64,000 bases of DNA, from positions 28,118,951-28,182,950 of the forward strand of contig CM020620.1 in NCBI GenBank assembly GCA_009829735.1. Reading direction: 5' to 3'. The stretch is from Pyropia yezoensis (Eukaryota > Rhodophyta > Bangiophyceae > Bangiales > Bangiaceae). The position numbers and the translations under genes are program-made. Of the stretch, positions 10,373 to 20,489 are shown in pieces. Numbering within the stretch: position 1 is the stretch's first letter; each line of letters begins with the position of its first letter. The notes under the pieces were generated by a model. The model had not been told where the DNA came from and ran no database searches. It was given only the letters and a program-made list of their open reading frames with translations.

Positions 10373-11351
10373 GACGGGCGGTGGGAGGGGAGTTTTACGG
10401 GGTTGGCCAGGCTCCGACCGACGCAGCTCAGAATGACGCGACCGCCCACGCTCCTCTTGGTTGCGTCGACAGCAACCGACACACCCACGACAGCTGCCGA
10501 TGCTTGTCGCGATCGCCGCGTCGGCGACGTGTCCGGCAGACAGCCAGCACCTCAGCCGGTCAAGCGCGCCAGTGGGCGTGACGGGATTCTGAGGAGTCCG
10601 CGGGTATGCGAATGCGCACACGCCGGCGGCCCGTCCGTCACAGCCACGTGGCAACGCCTCACCGCGAGCGTGCACCGCGACGCGCAGAGGCGGCTTTCCG
10701 GGCACAGCCGTTCCAGGCAGCTCGGTCATTCACAACAAAGGAGCCGGCTGGGTATGCGCGGGCGGGGAGAGGGCCACGAAGAGACTCTGCTGCACTGGTT
10801 CAGCCCTTCTTGGTCAAATGGCACACGGCGGGTATCACGGGTGGAACCAAAGCGTGCTGTGATGACATAGCATGCTGTGATTACAGTACCGTCAACGTCC
10901 TGCCCAAGCCCTGAACAGAAGCTGACTGACGCAAAGACGAGAGCGACGCACACCACGACCGCCCCGGGGAGGAGCTGTCAACCATTGCCCTTCAACCGGG
11001 CCCTTCGGGGGCAGAGCCAGGCCGGCCAGGGGCCCGCGATACACGCCTGTGATTTACCATGGAAATCCAGAATTTGCTCTGCATGCAATGCTCAATCGGT
11101 GATTGGTGATCGGACATCAGCATTTGCGTACGGTACCGACACCGATGAACAGAATCCCAGATAGATACATAACTATCGGTTAAACCCCTCCGGGAAACAT
11201 CCGACTCATCCTGGGAAAGGTCCCGCGAAAAGCCGGCGTCTAACCTACTAGTGAACGGCCGACAATTACCCATGATTGGCTCGTCGGCGAAAAAAGGGGC
11301 GGGTGACGCACCCCGTGGTAGGTGAGGGTCATGGGCAAGATGTGCGCTGTC
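10373..11351. other. Spacer between the membrane-protein gene and the Fanzor-like frame
   Basis: This interval lies 5' of the minus-strand membrane gene and 3' of the minus-strand Fanzor-like frame. The part at 10860-11280 is less GC-rich, with an AT-richer patch at 11150-11190 (TAGATACATAACTATCGG). No gene is seen. In TnpB/Fanzor loci the guide RNA usually overlaps or follows the 3' end of the nuclease gene, so about 11.0-11.4 kb is where one would be expected. Confidence 0.35.
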
Positions 11352-13565
11352 TTAGCGTCTTGCAGTGTCCACCAGACCACGAGGCGCGTCTGTCGCCCCC
11401 GTCTCCGCCCGACGTACCCCGTCCATGGCACTGCCGGCCGCTGCCACCCGTTCCCCACCAGGAGCACCGCGTCGCGTCGTACAGGACGCCGCCGTCGCGT
11501 CGCCGTCGACAACCCCCCTACCGCCACCACCGCCGCCACCGCCGGAGCCACCGCCACCGCCACCGCCGCCGCCACCGCCGTCGCCGCCGCCACCGCCGTC
11601 CTCGCCGTCCTCACCGTCCTCGACGCCGCCACCACCACCACCACCACCACCACCACCACCGTCGCCGGCAGTGTCCACTGCCGCCAGTACGGGCCATACA
11701 TCGACCCGCGTAGTTGCACGGGTGCGACGTACAGGCGGGACGGGAACACCACTTGGAGGACGCTTGGTCGTCCAGGCCCACCTCATACCAAACGGGCGCT
11801 TGAAAGGCCACACGTTGGTACCCATTAGACGACGAGCGGCCACCCACGCCATGTTGCGGGCCGCAACGTCGTCCCGATTGCGAATCACGGGCGGGTGTGG
11901 CGCTGGATGACCGGGGCCTTGTGGGGCCGCGAGAGAGCACGTGTAGCAGCCCTTGGCCGCCCACTCGCTCAGCCGCCTCGGGTCGGCATAGACGGCGCGG
12001 TCCTCGACGGCACAGGCGGCCAGCGCGGCCGCGCGCCGCGCCACAGCAGCAGCACGGGCAGTGGCTCGGACGGCCGCCCGGTAGGCGTCGGGGTCTGGCC
12101 CTCGGCGCGTCACGTGGGTAGCAGAGGGGAGGGCCCGCTTTGGCCGCCCCCGACGCGAACCAGCCGCCATTCGCACACGCCGTGTCGACGGCAGAGGGCC
12201 GGCCGGCGGCCCGTACAGCTCTCTTGGAATCTTGAAGGGGGGGTTGCCCGTCGAGTAGATGAGCACCATCTTGTCGTGACACTCGGAGCACGCCTGGCTC
12301 GTGTTGAACTCGTCCTGGTCGACAAACCAGCACAGCCGTCGGAGGTGGCGGCGGAGCCAGGCGTCCCCCCCGCGCACGCGCTCGGTGCCCATGGCCACGA
12401 CGACCGCGCCGCCGCCACGGACCTGGCGAAGGAGGCCGCCGGTCAGGTCCCGCGCCATCGAGGCAGCAAAGCGGCCGCGTTGGATGGCCTTGCGCACACG
12501 CGCCGTCCGCAGGTGTCGCGTGGCTTGGGCGCCAAATCGCTGGCCGTACGCGGCCGTGTCGCGACGGGCGGCCCACTCGAGCGTTGCCTGCAGGTGCTTG
12601 CCGTCGTCGCCGGTACGCATCGTGCCGTGTGCTGCTGCCAGGTCGACGGGTGCTAGGTGGCCAGCGACGCCGCCTACGTCACCCGCCGCCGCCACCAGTC
12701 CCGCGACCGCCGCCGCCACCGGTCCCGCCCCAGTACCGCTGCGTGCCCGCCACTGCTTCCACGCACGGGCCAAAAAGTTACCGCCGCTGGCCTCCCGAAA
12801 GTGGGCGGCACTCAGGCTGTAGCGAAGGCCGGGGACGGGTGCCAGTCGACGACACCCCTTGCGCCGGGGCAGCGCGCCCACACGGTCCTGCGGCGGCGCG
12901 TCTGGGGTGGTGCTACTGTCACTGTTGCCCGCCGCGGCAGTGGGGTCCACCAGCCACCGTGCCACCTTTTCCGCCTCGTGACGGGGCACAGTCCACCGGG
13001 ACAGGCGCGTGCGACGCAGCACACACCGCACCGAAGTGGCGAGCTGGGTGCGGCGGGCCCGTCGGATGGACGCCTGCGGCCCACGCCGCACGCGCCCGTG
13101 GCCACCGCCGGGGCTCGCCGTCTGGTAGGTCTTTGCCTCGGGGGGCGTCGTCGCACCCGCCGCCGCCGGGGCCACCGCCGCCGCATCATCGTCGCTCCCC
13201 TCGGACGACGACCGCCGCGCTTGTCGCTTGGAGCGCCTCCCCCCTGTCCCCGCCCCTGCAGCCGGGGCGCCCGCCGCCGCCCGCTTCCTAGACCACCTGG
13301 GTGGGTGGCCCTGGGGCATGGTTGCTGCTGCCGCCACCCCGTCTTGGACGCCCGCCCCACGCAGGAGCGCCACGGCCGCCCGGTTGAGCGCATCCAAGCC
13401 CATGTGGCGGGACCACGCGGCGCGCATCGCGGCTACAGCGGGGCGGGCGGGGAGGTCTGCCGTCGCCACGCGCTCACCCGGTGCTGCCGACAGCACGGCA
13501 GACCGTCCCGGGTCTCCGCCGACCATCTGGAGCCACCGGACGCGCGCCAACGGCAGGCCAGCCCG
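11352..13565 (-). CDS. RuvC nuclease lobe with zinc ribbon of the Fanzor-like frame
   Basis: About 737 codons with no internal stop. RuvC-I is VGGDPGRSAVL (Asp at 13512-13514). The RuvC-II strand is GAVVVAMGTERV. VDQDEFNTSQ (Glu codon at 12309-12311) carries the DEF.TS signature of Fanzor/TnpB just before zinc-ribbon pair CSEC (12279-12290). The second Cys pair, CYTC, is at 11937-11948. RuvC-III is NRDDVAARN (Asp at 11871-11873). All acidic residues and the four ribbon Cys are present. About 220 residues of Arg/Ala-rich insertion lie between RuvC-I and the central region. The C-terminus is a long Gly/Asp tail made by GGT/GCC microsatellites. No ATG lies near the start of this section; the first is some way in. 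Confidence 0.75.
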   Translation of the reverse strand, partial: RAGLPLARVRWLQMVGGDPGRSAVLSAAPGERVATADLPARPAVAAMRAAWSRHMGLDALNRAAVALLRGAGVQDGVAAAATMPQGHPPRWSRKRAAAGAPAAGAGTGGRRSKRQARRSSSEGSDDDAAAVAPAAAGATTPPEAKTYQTASPGGGHGRVRRGPQASIRRARRTQLATSVRCVLRRTRLSRWTVPRHEAEKVARWLVDPTAAAGNSDSSTTPDAPPQDRVGALPRRKGCRRLAPVPGLRYSLSAAHFREASGGNFLARAWKQWRARSGTGAGPVAAAVAGLVAAAGDVGGVAGHLAPVDLAAAHGTMRTGDDGKHLQATLEWAARRDTAAYGQRFGAQATRHLRTARVRKAIQRGRFAASMARDLTGGLLRQVRGGGAVVVAMGTERVRGGDAWLRRHLRRLCWFVDQDEFNTSQACSECHDKMVLIYSTGNPPFKIPRELYGPPAGPLPSTRRVRMAAGSRRGRPKRALPSATHVTRRGPDPDAYRAAVRATARAAAVARRAAALAACAVEDRAVYADPRRLSEWAAKGCYTCSLAAPQGPGHPAPHPPVIRNRDDVAARNMAWVAARRLMGTNVWPFKRPFGMRWAWTTKRPPSGVPVPPVRRTRATTRVDVWPVLAAVDTAGDGGGGGGGGGGGGVEDGEDGEDGGGGGDGGGGGGGGGGGSGGGGGGGGRGVVDGDATAASCTTRRGAPGGERVAAAGSAMDGVRRAETGATDAPRGLVDTARR
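11515..11672. repeat. CCG/CCA microsatellite
   Basis: Imperfect (CCG)n/(ACC)n tract, with an almost pure (CCA)n run at about 11631-11660. On the minus strand it encodes a Gly-rich, Glu/Asp-spaced tail of the Fanzor-like protein. Confidence 0.85.
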
Positions 13566-14006
13566 CTAGAGCGGCGTCAGTACCCCCACCAGGGACGCAA
13601 AGCCTTTGCCGCTTCGGTCCCGTGCACGTCCACCGCCGTCCAGCTTCTTGGCGCAGGCCACCGCCCGCGCCTCGGCCTTTGCGGCCGTGTCGGGTCGAGA
13701 CATAAAAAACGTCACCGCCACGCCGTCGGTAGACAGCTGGGAGGAGGCCCGGTTGGCGCGGCCACCGACACCAGCCATGGCGGCCAGCACCGCTGTACCG
13801 CCTGTTCGCAGCTCTGGCCATGCCCGAAGACTGGGGTGGCCACGCACCCCCACGCCAGTGGCGGCCGAAACTGCCCGCAACAGAACGAGCATCCTGTCCG
13901 GCACCGGCGTGCCGTGACCGTGGAGCGCCGCTCGGGCGCCAGGGATGAGGGCGTACGGGCTCTCCACACCCACATTCAGGACGTGGAGGAGAAACGGCAC
14001 GTACGC
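13566..14006 (-). CDS. Pre-RuvC section of the Fanzor-like frame
   Basis: Same frame from after the TAA at 14007-14009 to TAG at 13566-13568. It holds STDGVAVTFFMSRPD, a beta-strand pair resembling the segment just before the RuvC domain in Fanzor1 proteins, and then a Lys/Arg-rich linker. The TAG falls only 17 codons before the RuvC-I aspartate. Confidence 0.45.
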   Translation of the reverse strand, partial: AYVPFLLHVLNVGVESPYALIPGARAALHGHGTPVPDRMLVLLRAVSAATGVGVRGHPSLRAWPELRTGGTAVLAAMAGVGGRANRASSQLSTDGVAVTFFMSRPDTAAKAEARAVACAKKLDGGGRARDRSGKGFASLVGVLTPL

Positions 14007-14750
14007 TTACCAGCGGCGCTTCTTCACAGGCGTTGCCGGAAAGAGGCCCGCCACAGAGGGTGGCATGGCCGCCCGCATGACGGCCACCCGTTGCGCCAGC
14101 GCCTGGACCAGGTGCTGGGGGACGCCGTCGAGGCCCCGCTGGCCCGGCGTTGCCCTGTCCGCGATACCCGCGCGGAAGCGCGCGGCCGCCCACCGCGTTA
14201 GCCGCCGCTCCGTGTCCCAGGCAGAGCCACCCGCTGGAGCAGCCGTGGCAGCGGGGGAGGTGGCCAGTGCGTCCTTGGCCGCCTTGGCGCGCAGCTTGCG
14301 ACACGCCGCGTCCACACACCGCCCGGCGTGGGTGGCCACGATGGTGGCGACGGGGTCCCATCGTGCCGTGTTGTTGCTCGCCGGAAGATACCGGTCGCAC
14401 GCAGCTGCCGTGACGGCCATCACCTGCGTCAGGGCGTAGGAGAGCGCCTCTGCCAGCAGCGGGTGGCTCGTCGTCACCACAGAGCGGGCGCGCGCCATCC
14501 GTGTGTTGGCCCGCCCCTTGCCACACCCGGCACACACGGTGCCCGCCTGCAGGGGACTGCCAGACACACCCTCGCAGCCGCAGGCGTAGGCAAACCACAG
14601 CCAGACGGGCGCACAGTTTGCGGGCACGGCCCCGGCCCAGTCGGCGTCGTCGGCGGCTGCGTCCGCGACGGTCTACACCAGGCGCCGCAATGCCACGTCG
14701 AGGACGCGGAGCATGAGGAAGCGGAGCTTGGTAGCCGCCCCAGAGAGGTC
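14007..14750 (-). CDS. Middle section of the Fanzor-like frame
   Basis: Same frame, between the TAG at 14751-14753 and the TAA at 14007-14009, interrupted once by TAG at 14673-14675. It contains a CX2C pair (GTVCAGCGKG) and two further Cys (ACGCEG) that could form a zinc finger. These are followed by a helical segment ending TPVKKRRW. Sequence quality does not drop around the stops (RVLDVALRRLV before, DADWAGAVPANC after). The role is inferred from position: the recognition/wedge part of the nuclease. Confidence 0.45.
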
Positions 14751-15848
14751 CTATAGCTCTGCTAGCAGCGCCGTCTCCACCGCCGCGCGCGTGTCGGCGT
14801 CGTCCTTGTCGTCCCCAAACACCGCGCTCACGAGGACGCCCACCGGCACGGTACACGCCCGCGTCTGTCGTCCAGTGCTCTGAAGCGGGTCCTTGCAGTC
14901 GGGGTCGACGCCGCGGTCGTAGGCCACTGACACACCCCCACAGTGCCGCTGCACCGGGCAGGTGGCGTCCCCGCTGCTGTGGCCCCCTCCCAGGCAGTCG
15001 CGACACTTGGACGCGGCCGCTGCCGCCGCAGCCGGGACGGCGGCGGCAGCGGCGGCGGCAGCGGCTGCCGCCGGCCCTGCACCAGCTGGGGCCTTGCAAG
15101 AGCTGACCTTGTGCCCCGGCTCGCCACATCCGCCACACTTTTGCGTCCGCCCCTTGCGGGCGGGCGGTGCGTCCGCGGCAGCCTCGCGCCGGGGCAAGCC
15201 CGCGGCGGCCACGTCAATCAGACCAGCGGCCGTCTTGGCGCGTGCGGCGAGCTCCACCTCGGCCTCGCTTGCTGCCGCCCGACCACCACAGTACACGCTG
15301 ACCGCCTGTGCCGCGCCTGCGATGGCCGCGACGAGGTCTTCGCCGGCGCCGTCGAGTGGGCCCGCCGCCTCCTCATCCTTGGCCGCCTGCTGCACCTGCG
15401 CGACGGCGGCAGACCAGCCGGCCGACGAGGCCGCGTCGCCCCCTGGGGGTGCAGACACGCCCTGCAGGCGGCTCAGGTTGGCGGCGAGCACCGCCCGCTT
15501 GAGCGTCACCACGTTGCGTGCGTCTTGAACGTACGCCTGCTCTTGTGCCGGGTCCCCGGGTCTTGTCCCCGCTGCGCCGTGGATCGCGCCCCTCGGTTCG
15601 TCGCCCAGGCACGGCCCTCTGCTCCTGCTCGCTCCTCGCACACTCGTTTCTGACCTTCTTGCCGCCAAGGACGATGTCAAAGTCTGCGATAGGATGGCTG
15701 CGACCCTCGGCGTGGCGGCAACGGCGACAGAGCCAGCGGCTGTGGCAGTCTCTGTACGAAAGGTGGATTCTGTATAGCTAGGCACATAGAAATCCGACTG
15801 GTACCTGACTCGAGGTGGCCCGGCGTGCGACCGGTACGACGTGGGCAT
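14751..15848 (-). CDS. N-terminal section of the Fanzor-like frame, two zinc knuckles
   Basis: 365 codons from an ATG at 15848 to TAG at 14751. A perfect CX2CX4HX4C knuckle (CGGCGEPGHKVSSC) is followed by an Ala-rich linker and a second, looser one (CRDCLGGGHSSGDATC, with six residues between His and the last Cys). Zinc knuckles of this type bind single-stranded nucleic acid. They are typical of retroelement Gag and are not a standard part of Fanzor. The first ~25 codons overlap the truncated end of retroelement A, so the true start may be further in. Confidence 0.5.
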   Translation of the reverse strand: MPTSYRSHAGPPRVRYQSDFYVPSYTESTFRTETATAAGSVAVAATPRVAAILSQTLTSSLAARRSETSVRGASRSRGPCLGDEPRGAIHGAAGTRPGDPAQEQAYVQDARNVVTLKRAVLAANLSRLQGVSAPPGGDAASSAGWSAAVAQVQQAAKDEEAAGPLDGAGEDLVAAIAGAAQAVSVYCGGRAAASEAEVELAARAKTAAGLIDVAAAGLPRREAAADAPPARKGRTQKCGGCGEPGHKVSSCKAPAGAGPAAAAAAAAAAAVPAAAAAAASKCRDCLGGGHSSGDATCPVQRHCGGVSVAYDRGVDPDCKDPLQSTGRQTRACTVPVGVLVSAVFGDDKDDADTRAAVETALLAEL

Positions 15849-16257
15849 GATCGAGGATCAGCTGGGCCGACTTCCGGTGGAGGTCGAGGGCGTCGGGTTC
15901 TCCTTGGTGCTGGGCACGTATGCCAGCGTCTTGAACGACGTGGTCGACCAGGTGTTTGCTTGTGCGGACAGCGGCCAGATGTCGGACAGTCCGGTGGTTG
16001 GTGAGCTCCTTGCGACCTCGACCCGGCATGGCCTGGCCTAGCGCTGGTCAGGGACGTTCACGAGTTTCCAGGAGCGTCGGCGGGTGTACTTGGAGGAGCG
16101 GGAGCGACCGGCGGCTACTAGTGCTGTTCCGGTGGCGGAGTACGTCGAGGCGTCTCGGCCGCCTTACTACGTCATCCCGTCATCCTCTGGGTCCCGTCGT
16201 GCTGCTGACGAGGCGCTGAAGGACGCTCCCGCGGCGCAGCCCGCGCGCCGGGAGTAA
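15790..16257 (+). pseudogene. Antisense ORF remnant of element A
   Basis: Plus-strand frame open from 15790 to TAA at 16255-16257, with one in-frame TAG at 16039-16041. It lies downstream of and convergent with pol of element A, whose stop is 145 bp away. The middle (MIEDQL...LVLGTYASVLNDVVDQV) and the RWS.F motif after the stop can be aligned by eye with the C-terminal part of the antisense ORF of element B (LVGSARCFGGVLDRL, DRWSTEVYAF). The N-terminal part is lost at the element boundary. Function unknown. Confidence 0.5.
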
Positions 16258-16402
16258 TACTTGAGGGCAAGAAAGGTGGGAGTCCAGGGAGAAGCGAGGA
16301 GGGAAGAGGCGGAGAGAAGGGTTGCTCGAACGGGTGCTTGCTTGTCTTCTGGTAGTTCCATGCTTGTAGTGCTTGTTTCCTTGATACACCCGTTCCCTTT
16401 TC

Positions 16403-19400
16403 TTAGCCTTCTTGTTCCGCGTCCGTTGCGGCCGAGCTCGCTTCGCCCAGCAGACCCTGGAGAGCTCCTTCCATCTCGTCATCCTCCGAGTCTGACTCTG
16501 GTATCTTGCCAGCTCTGGCCACCGGAGTGCCTTCAGTCCCGTTCCGCTGTGTGTAGGCGCAGAAATCAGCAATGGGCAACCGGTTTGAGGGCTCCCAGGT
16601 ATCATCAGCTGGGTTGAAACCGAACCAGCGCACCCGCAGGTATAGGCGTCCTTCCATCCAGTCATGGTCCACAATCTTGACGTAGACGTATTCCCGACCT
16701 TCTTGACGGGATAACCAGGGTTCTGCGGCGCGCTTACGCCGGGTCAGGTCCCGTTTGCTTGGCGGTGGAGCTCGAGTGACGTGGTCGCTGCTCACCCGGT
16801 TCGGAGAGTCATCCAAGTCTAGGAGGAGCGTCCAGCCGTCCGTACTCAGGATCTCATAGGGCCCATCTGTCTTGGAGTCAAGCTTTCCCCGGGTCTTGCT
16901 GTGGTTATCCACGAGAACCCAGTCGCCGTCACCCGGTTCCTTGTTCTTTTCCCGGACACTCTTGTCGTAGTCCCGTTTGTATCGCTCCTGCGTCTTCGCG
17001 ATTGACTCCTTGACTCGTGGGAGAAGGAGCTTCAGTTGATCCAGGAACTCGTCCTTTGCCTTCGGGCCCGACTTCAGGGCAGGTTGGAGACCGTCCGGTC
17101 TTCTTTCCAGGGAGAAGTTGGTCAGCCGCCTTGGGATGACGTAGTCTAGTGGAGCTACCCCTGTTGTCCCGTGGACACGAGAGCTGCAGGCTAGAGTGAG
17201 GACGGCCAGGAGCTCGTCCCAGTCTTCCTGGTGCTCTTCAACGTAGTGCCGAAGCATGTCCACCAGGGTCCGGTCGAATCGTTCCACTTGGCCATTCGTT
17301 CGTGGGTGGTACGTCGTAGTAAACATCTTCTTGATACCCATCAGGTCACAGACTCCTTCAAAGAACAGGGATGCAAGCTGGGGACCTTTGTCGGTTAAGA
17401 CGGAGTCCGGAGGGCCTTAGACAGCTATCCAGTACTCGCAGAAGGCCGACGTAACATCAAGGGCCGTGGTGGTTCTTAGCGGGATTGCTCGGGTGAACTT
17501 GGAGAACCGGTCACAGATAATGAGCAAGTACAGGTTGCCACTGGATGTCTCAGGTAGGGGCCCCAGGACGTCCATACTCAGGCTTGCGAAGGGCTCCGCC
17601 GCAGGAATCAGGCGTAGCTTAGAAGTCTTATTCCTCGGGGTCAACCGGTTCCTTGCACAGGAGATACAGGCCTCTAGCTGCTTGTGGACGTCACTTGCCA
17701 TGGTTTCCCAGTAGTAGTGTCGCCGCATCGAGGCGTACATCCGGTTGATACCAAAGTTGCCGGCCTGGGGATACGAGTGTTCCAGGCGGAGGATGTCAGC
17801 TCGTAGGCTTCGGGGTACGTAGACTTGAGTTGCCGCATCAAAGGGTGATACCCGTATCAGGAACCCATCCGTGGACTCGGAGAAGCGACTGTTCCGGTTC
17901 AGGTCCATCTGCTGGCGGAGCTCTAAGCAATGAGGATCCTTGGGCTGTGCCTCCAACATCCGGTGAGTGGTAACCGGCTGGTGGGCCTCAGGCGACTCAT
18001 GCAAGGGAGCGTGCCAACCACGTCCGACTTTCCGGAGGATGAAACAGGGTATTTCCTCTGGAATAGGGCCCGTATCGGCTGCAGGAGTCTCCAACTGGGA
18101 CATGGTGTCGGCGCAGTGGGGCTCCCTCCCTGCTCTGGTGCACACCTTGTACTTGAATTCCGAGAGGCGTGGACGCCACCGGGAGACCCTTCCTTGGCTG
18201 CTGTCCATGCATAGGAGCCATCTTAGGCTGGCGTGGTCCGTCCGGATGAGAAGCTCTTGTCCTTCTAGATAGGGGCGTAACAGGAAGCAAGCCCAGATGA
18301 CTGCCAAGCACTCGCGTTCCGTCGTGGAATGGTTCTTCTCTGCTGGAGTCAAGACGCGACTGTAGTAGCCCACCGGGAGGAAGCGCCCATCAGGCTGTTG
18401 CGGGAGTAGAGAGCACCCCACCTGGACGTCACAGGCGTCAGTCTCTAGAACAAACTGGCCCTCCCGCTTAGGTAGCGCCAGTACTGGAGTCGTGGTCAGG
18501 CGCTTCTTGAGCTCCTCGAAGGCGGCTGTCTGCTTATCATCAAACACCAGGAGCTGTACGGGGAGCTTCTTGCTGGTGAGCTTGGTCTACGTCATGGCAA
18601 TCAGAGCATAGTTCCGTACAAACCGGCGGTAGACGATGCACATACTCAGAAAGCTCTTGAGTTCCGTCTGGGTCTTAGGTTGCCGGGCTTGCCGAAGGGC
18701 CTGGATATTCTTCTCGTTGACCCGAAGCTCCCCCGGACTCAGCACGTGCCCCAGGTACTCAACTTCAGTCTCAAACAGGTGGCACTTCTCTGACTTCTGG
18801 GTAGCTACAGCCTTGTACAGGAGAGCCAGGACCTCTCGGAGGTGCTCGAAGTGCTCCGCCGGGGTCATGGAGAAGACGATGATATCGTCCAAGTAGACCA
18901 GACATGTCCTCCATCTTAGTCCCGTCAGGATGATGTCAATCGCTCTCTGGAAGGTAGCCGGAGCATTGGTGAGGCCGAAAGGAAGACGCTTGCACCGGAA
19001 TAGTCCAATATGGCACGTGAAGGTAGATTCGTCCTTGTCCTCGTCGGACAGGGGGATCTGCCAGTATCCGGCGTTACAATTCAGCGTTGAAAAGAGGGTG
19101 GCATCACCGAGGAAGTCGATGCAATCATCCATCCGGGGTATCGGGTATACGTCCCTGACCGTCATCTCGATCAGGCGCCTGTAGTCGACGCAGAAACGGA
19201 AGTGACCGCCAGGTTTCGGGACGACTACCACCGGGAAGGCCCACTCACCATTAAAGGGCTCGATAGCATCCGTCTTGAGCATCTGCTTAACCTGCTTCTC
19301 CATCTCGTCCCGGCGATGTGGTCCAGCCCGAAACGGTTGCAGATGTACTGGCTTAGCATCCGGCTTGAGTTGAATCCGGTGTAGGGTGGCGTCCATCTTG

Positions 19401-19996
19401 CCCAGCTCTCCAGACCACAGGTGCCAATATTCTTGGAGAAGCTTCTCCAGAGCCTCCTTCAGGTCTGGAGAAACATTTCTTGGTTGACATTCGGCACCTT
19501 GAGTGGTGCTTGATCGGGCTTTGGGGCAACGGGGACAGCCTGTGCTTGTTCCGGAGGTACGCCCAGAGCGGATAGGTTGGATGCCAGTTCTTGTTGCAGG
19601 TTCAAGAGGTCTTCCTTGGCCAGGGCACGATGAGAGTCTCGATAAGGTTCTGCCGTCCCAACTCGAGTACCCTTGGCGAGATTTGTCGGCTTCCGGCTCA
19701 CGTTGACGATCAGAACGGAGAATGGGGCGAGCCTTTCCACCTTCTCCTGATGCCCATGGGCCGAGTATAACCGGTGTTTCGCCAGGAACTCCTTGCTTCC
19801 GCAGATCAGGCATTAATCCGTTGTCCAGGTAGTCACTTGAACCTTGGTCTCCGAACGAGGAGGAAGAAGCACTGGTTTGAAGAGTGTCAAGGTAGAGCGT
19901 GGGATACGATGCTTCTTGCTCTTGAGTACACGAACCTTGGTGTCCAGATGCTGCAGCACCGGTGACACAAACCCATGGTTGAACTGCACATTTCAT
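16403..19996 (-). pseudogene. Element A pol: RT, RNase H, integrase, chromodomain
   Basis: One frame with TAG at 18587-18589 and 17417-17419 and no frameshift. RT has FCVDYRRL, a substrate loop NCNAGYWQIPL, LPFGLTNAPATFQ and catalytic YLDD. RNase H has ETDACDVQVG, STTERECLAVIW and RTDHASLRWLL. Integrase has the zinc-binding HHCC (CISCARNR) and a core with MDVLGPLP, LTDKGPQ and NGQVERFDRT. A C-terminal chromodomain follows (VDHDWMEGRLYLRVRWFGF...DDTWEP). This domain makes it a chromovirus that probably targets modified histones. The two stops replace a Leu and a Tyr position judged against the sister elements. Confidence 0.85.
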
Positions 19997-20361
19997 TCTC
20001 CTGGCAGGATACGCTTGAGATGCTGCTTCTGGAAGTCCCAGCCTAGGATGAGGGGGACTGAGAGGGTCTTGACTACGAGAAAGGGAATAAGTATTGGTTC
20101 ATTGTTGACAAATGTGGTGACAGGAAGGCGGCCAAGCGGTCGTAAAGTTTGACCCGAGGCGTCTACAGTCCGGGTCTTGGTAGGGGCTCTCCAGGCTTGT
20201 CGGCGCCAGCTCGGAGGTAGCAGGTTCTCAGTGATGACGCTTAGTCTGGCTCCCGTGTCAACCACCGGAGTAACAGCTTGGGGGAGGCTATCCCACACAC
20301 GCAAACGAGCATGAATCTTGGGGTTGTCCTTACGCAGGACGAGCAAGGTCCCCTTGAACAA
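19993..20361 (-). pseudogene. Element A aspartic protease
   Basis: Retropepsin-like segment with active-site VVDTGARLSV and the second conserved strand SVPLILGWDFQ. It overlaps the RT frame by four bases but is in a different frame, so pol is frameshifted here. It would release Gag and Pol products. Confidence 0.75.
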
Positions 20362-20489
20362 ACAGGGTGTCCATGCGGCTACCAGTTGAGCAGGTAACTG
20401 CCGTCCTTTCTCCCGGCACGCAAAGGGAGAACGGGTAGAAGTACCCTGCCGTCAAATATTCGGGAACACACTTGAGGAGAGCGCCTGCC

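Larger units (their letters stand above)
11352..15848 (-). pseudogene. Fanzor-like RNA-guided nuclease gene, one frame with four in-frame stops
   Basis: One minus-strand frame runs from an ATG at 15848 to a stop at 11352, about 1,499 codons. It is cut by TAG (14751-14753), TAG (14673-14675), TAA (14007-14009) and TAG (13566-13568), with no frameshift. Protein-like sequence continues on both sides of every stop. The order is CCHC zinc knuckles, a helical Ala/Arg-rich lobe, a segment DGVAVTFFMSRPD typical in style of Fanzor1, then a complete RuvC nuclease lobe. Fanzor proteins are eukaryotic TnpB relatives that cut DNA guided by an RNA (omega RNA). Their genes often sit in transposons, but no transposase or recombinase is visible here. 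The gene may be dead, or the stops may be read through or lie in unrecognised introns. Its 5' end abuts retroelement A. Confidence 0.7.

Noticed and set aside
12657..15138. Long frames at 12657-14201 (+) and 13474-15138 (-, another frame)
   Set aside because: They are Arg/Pro/Gly-rich shadows of the Fanzor-like frame. No motifs and no conserved segments.
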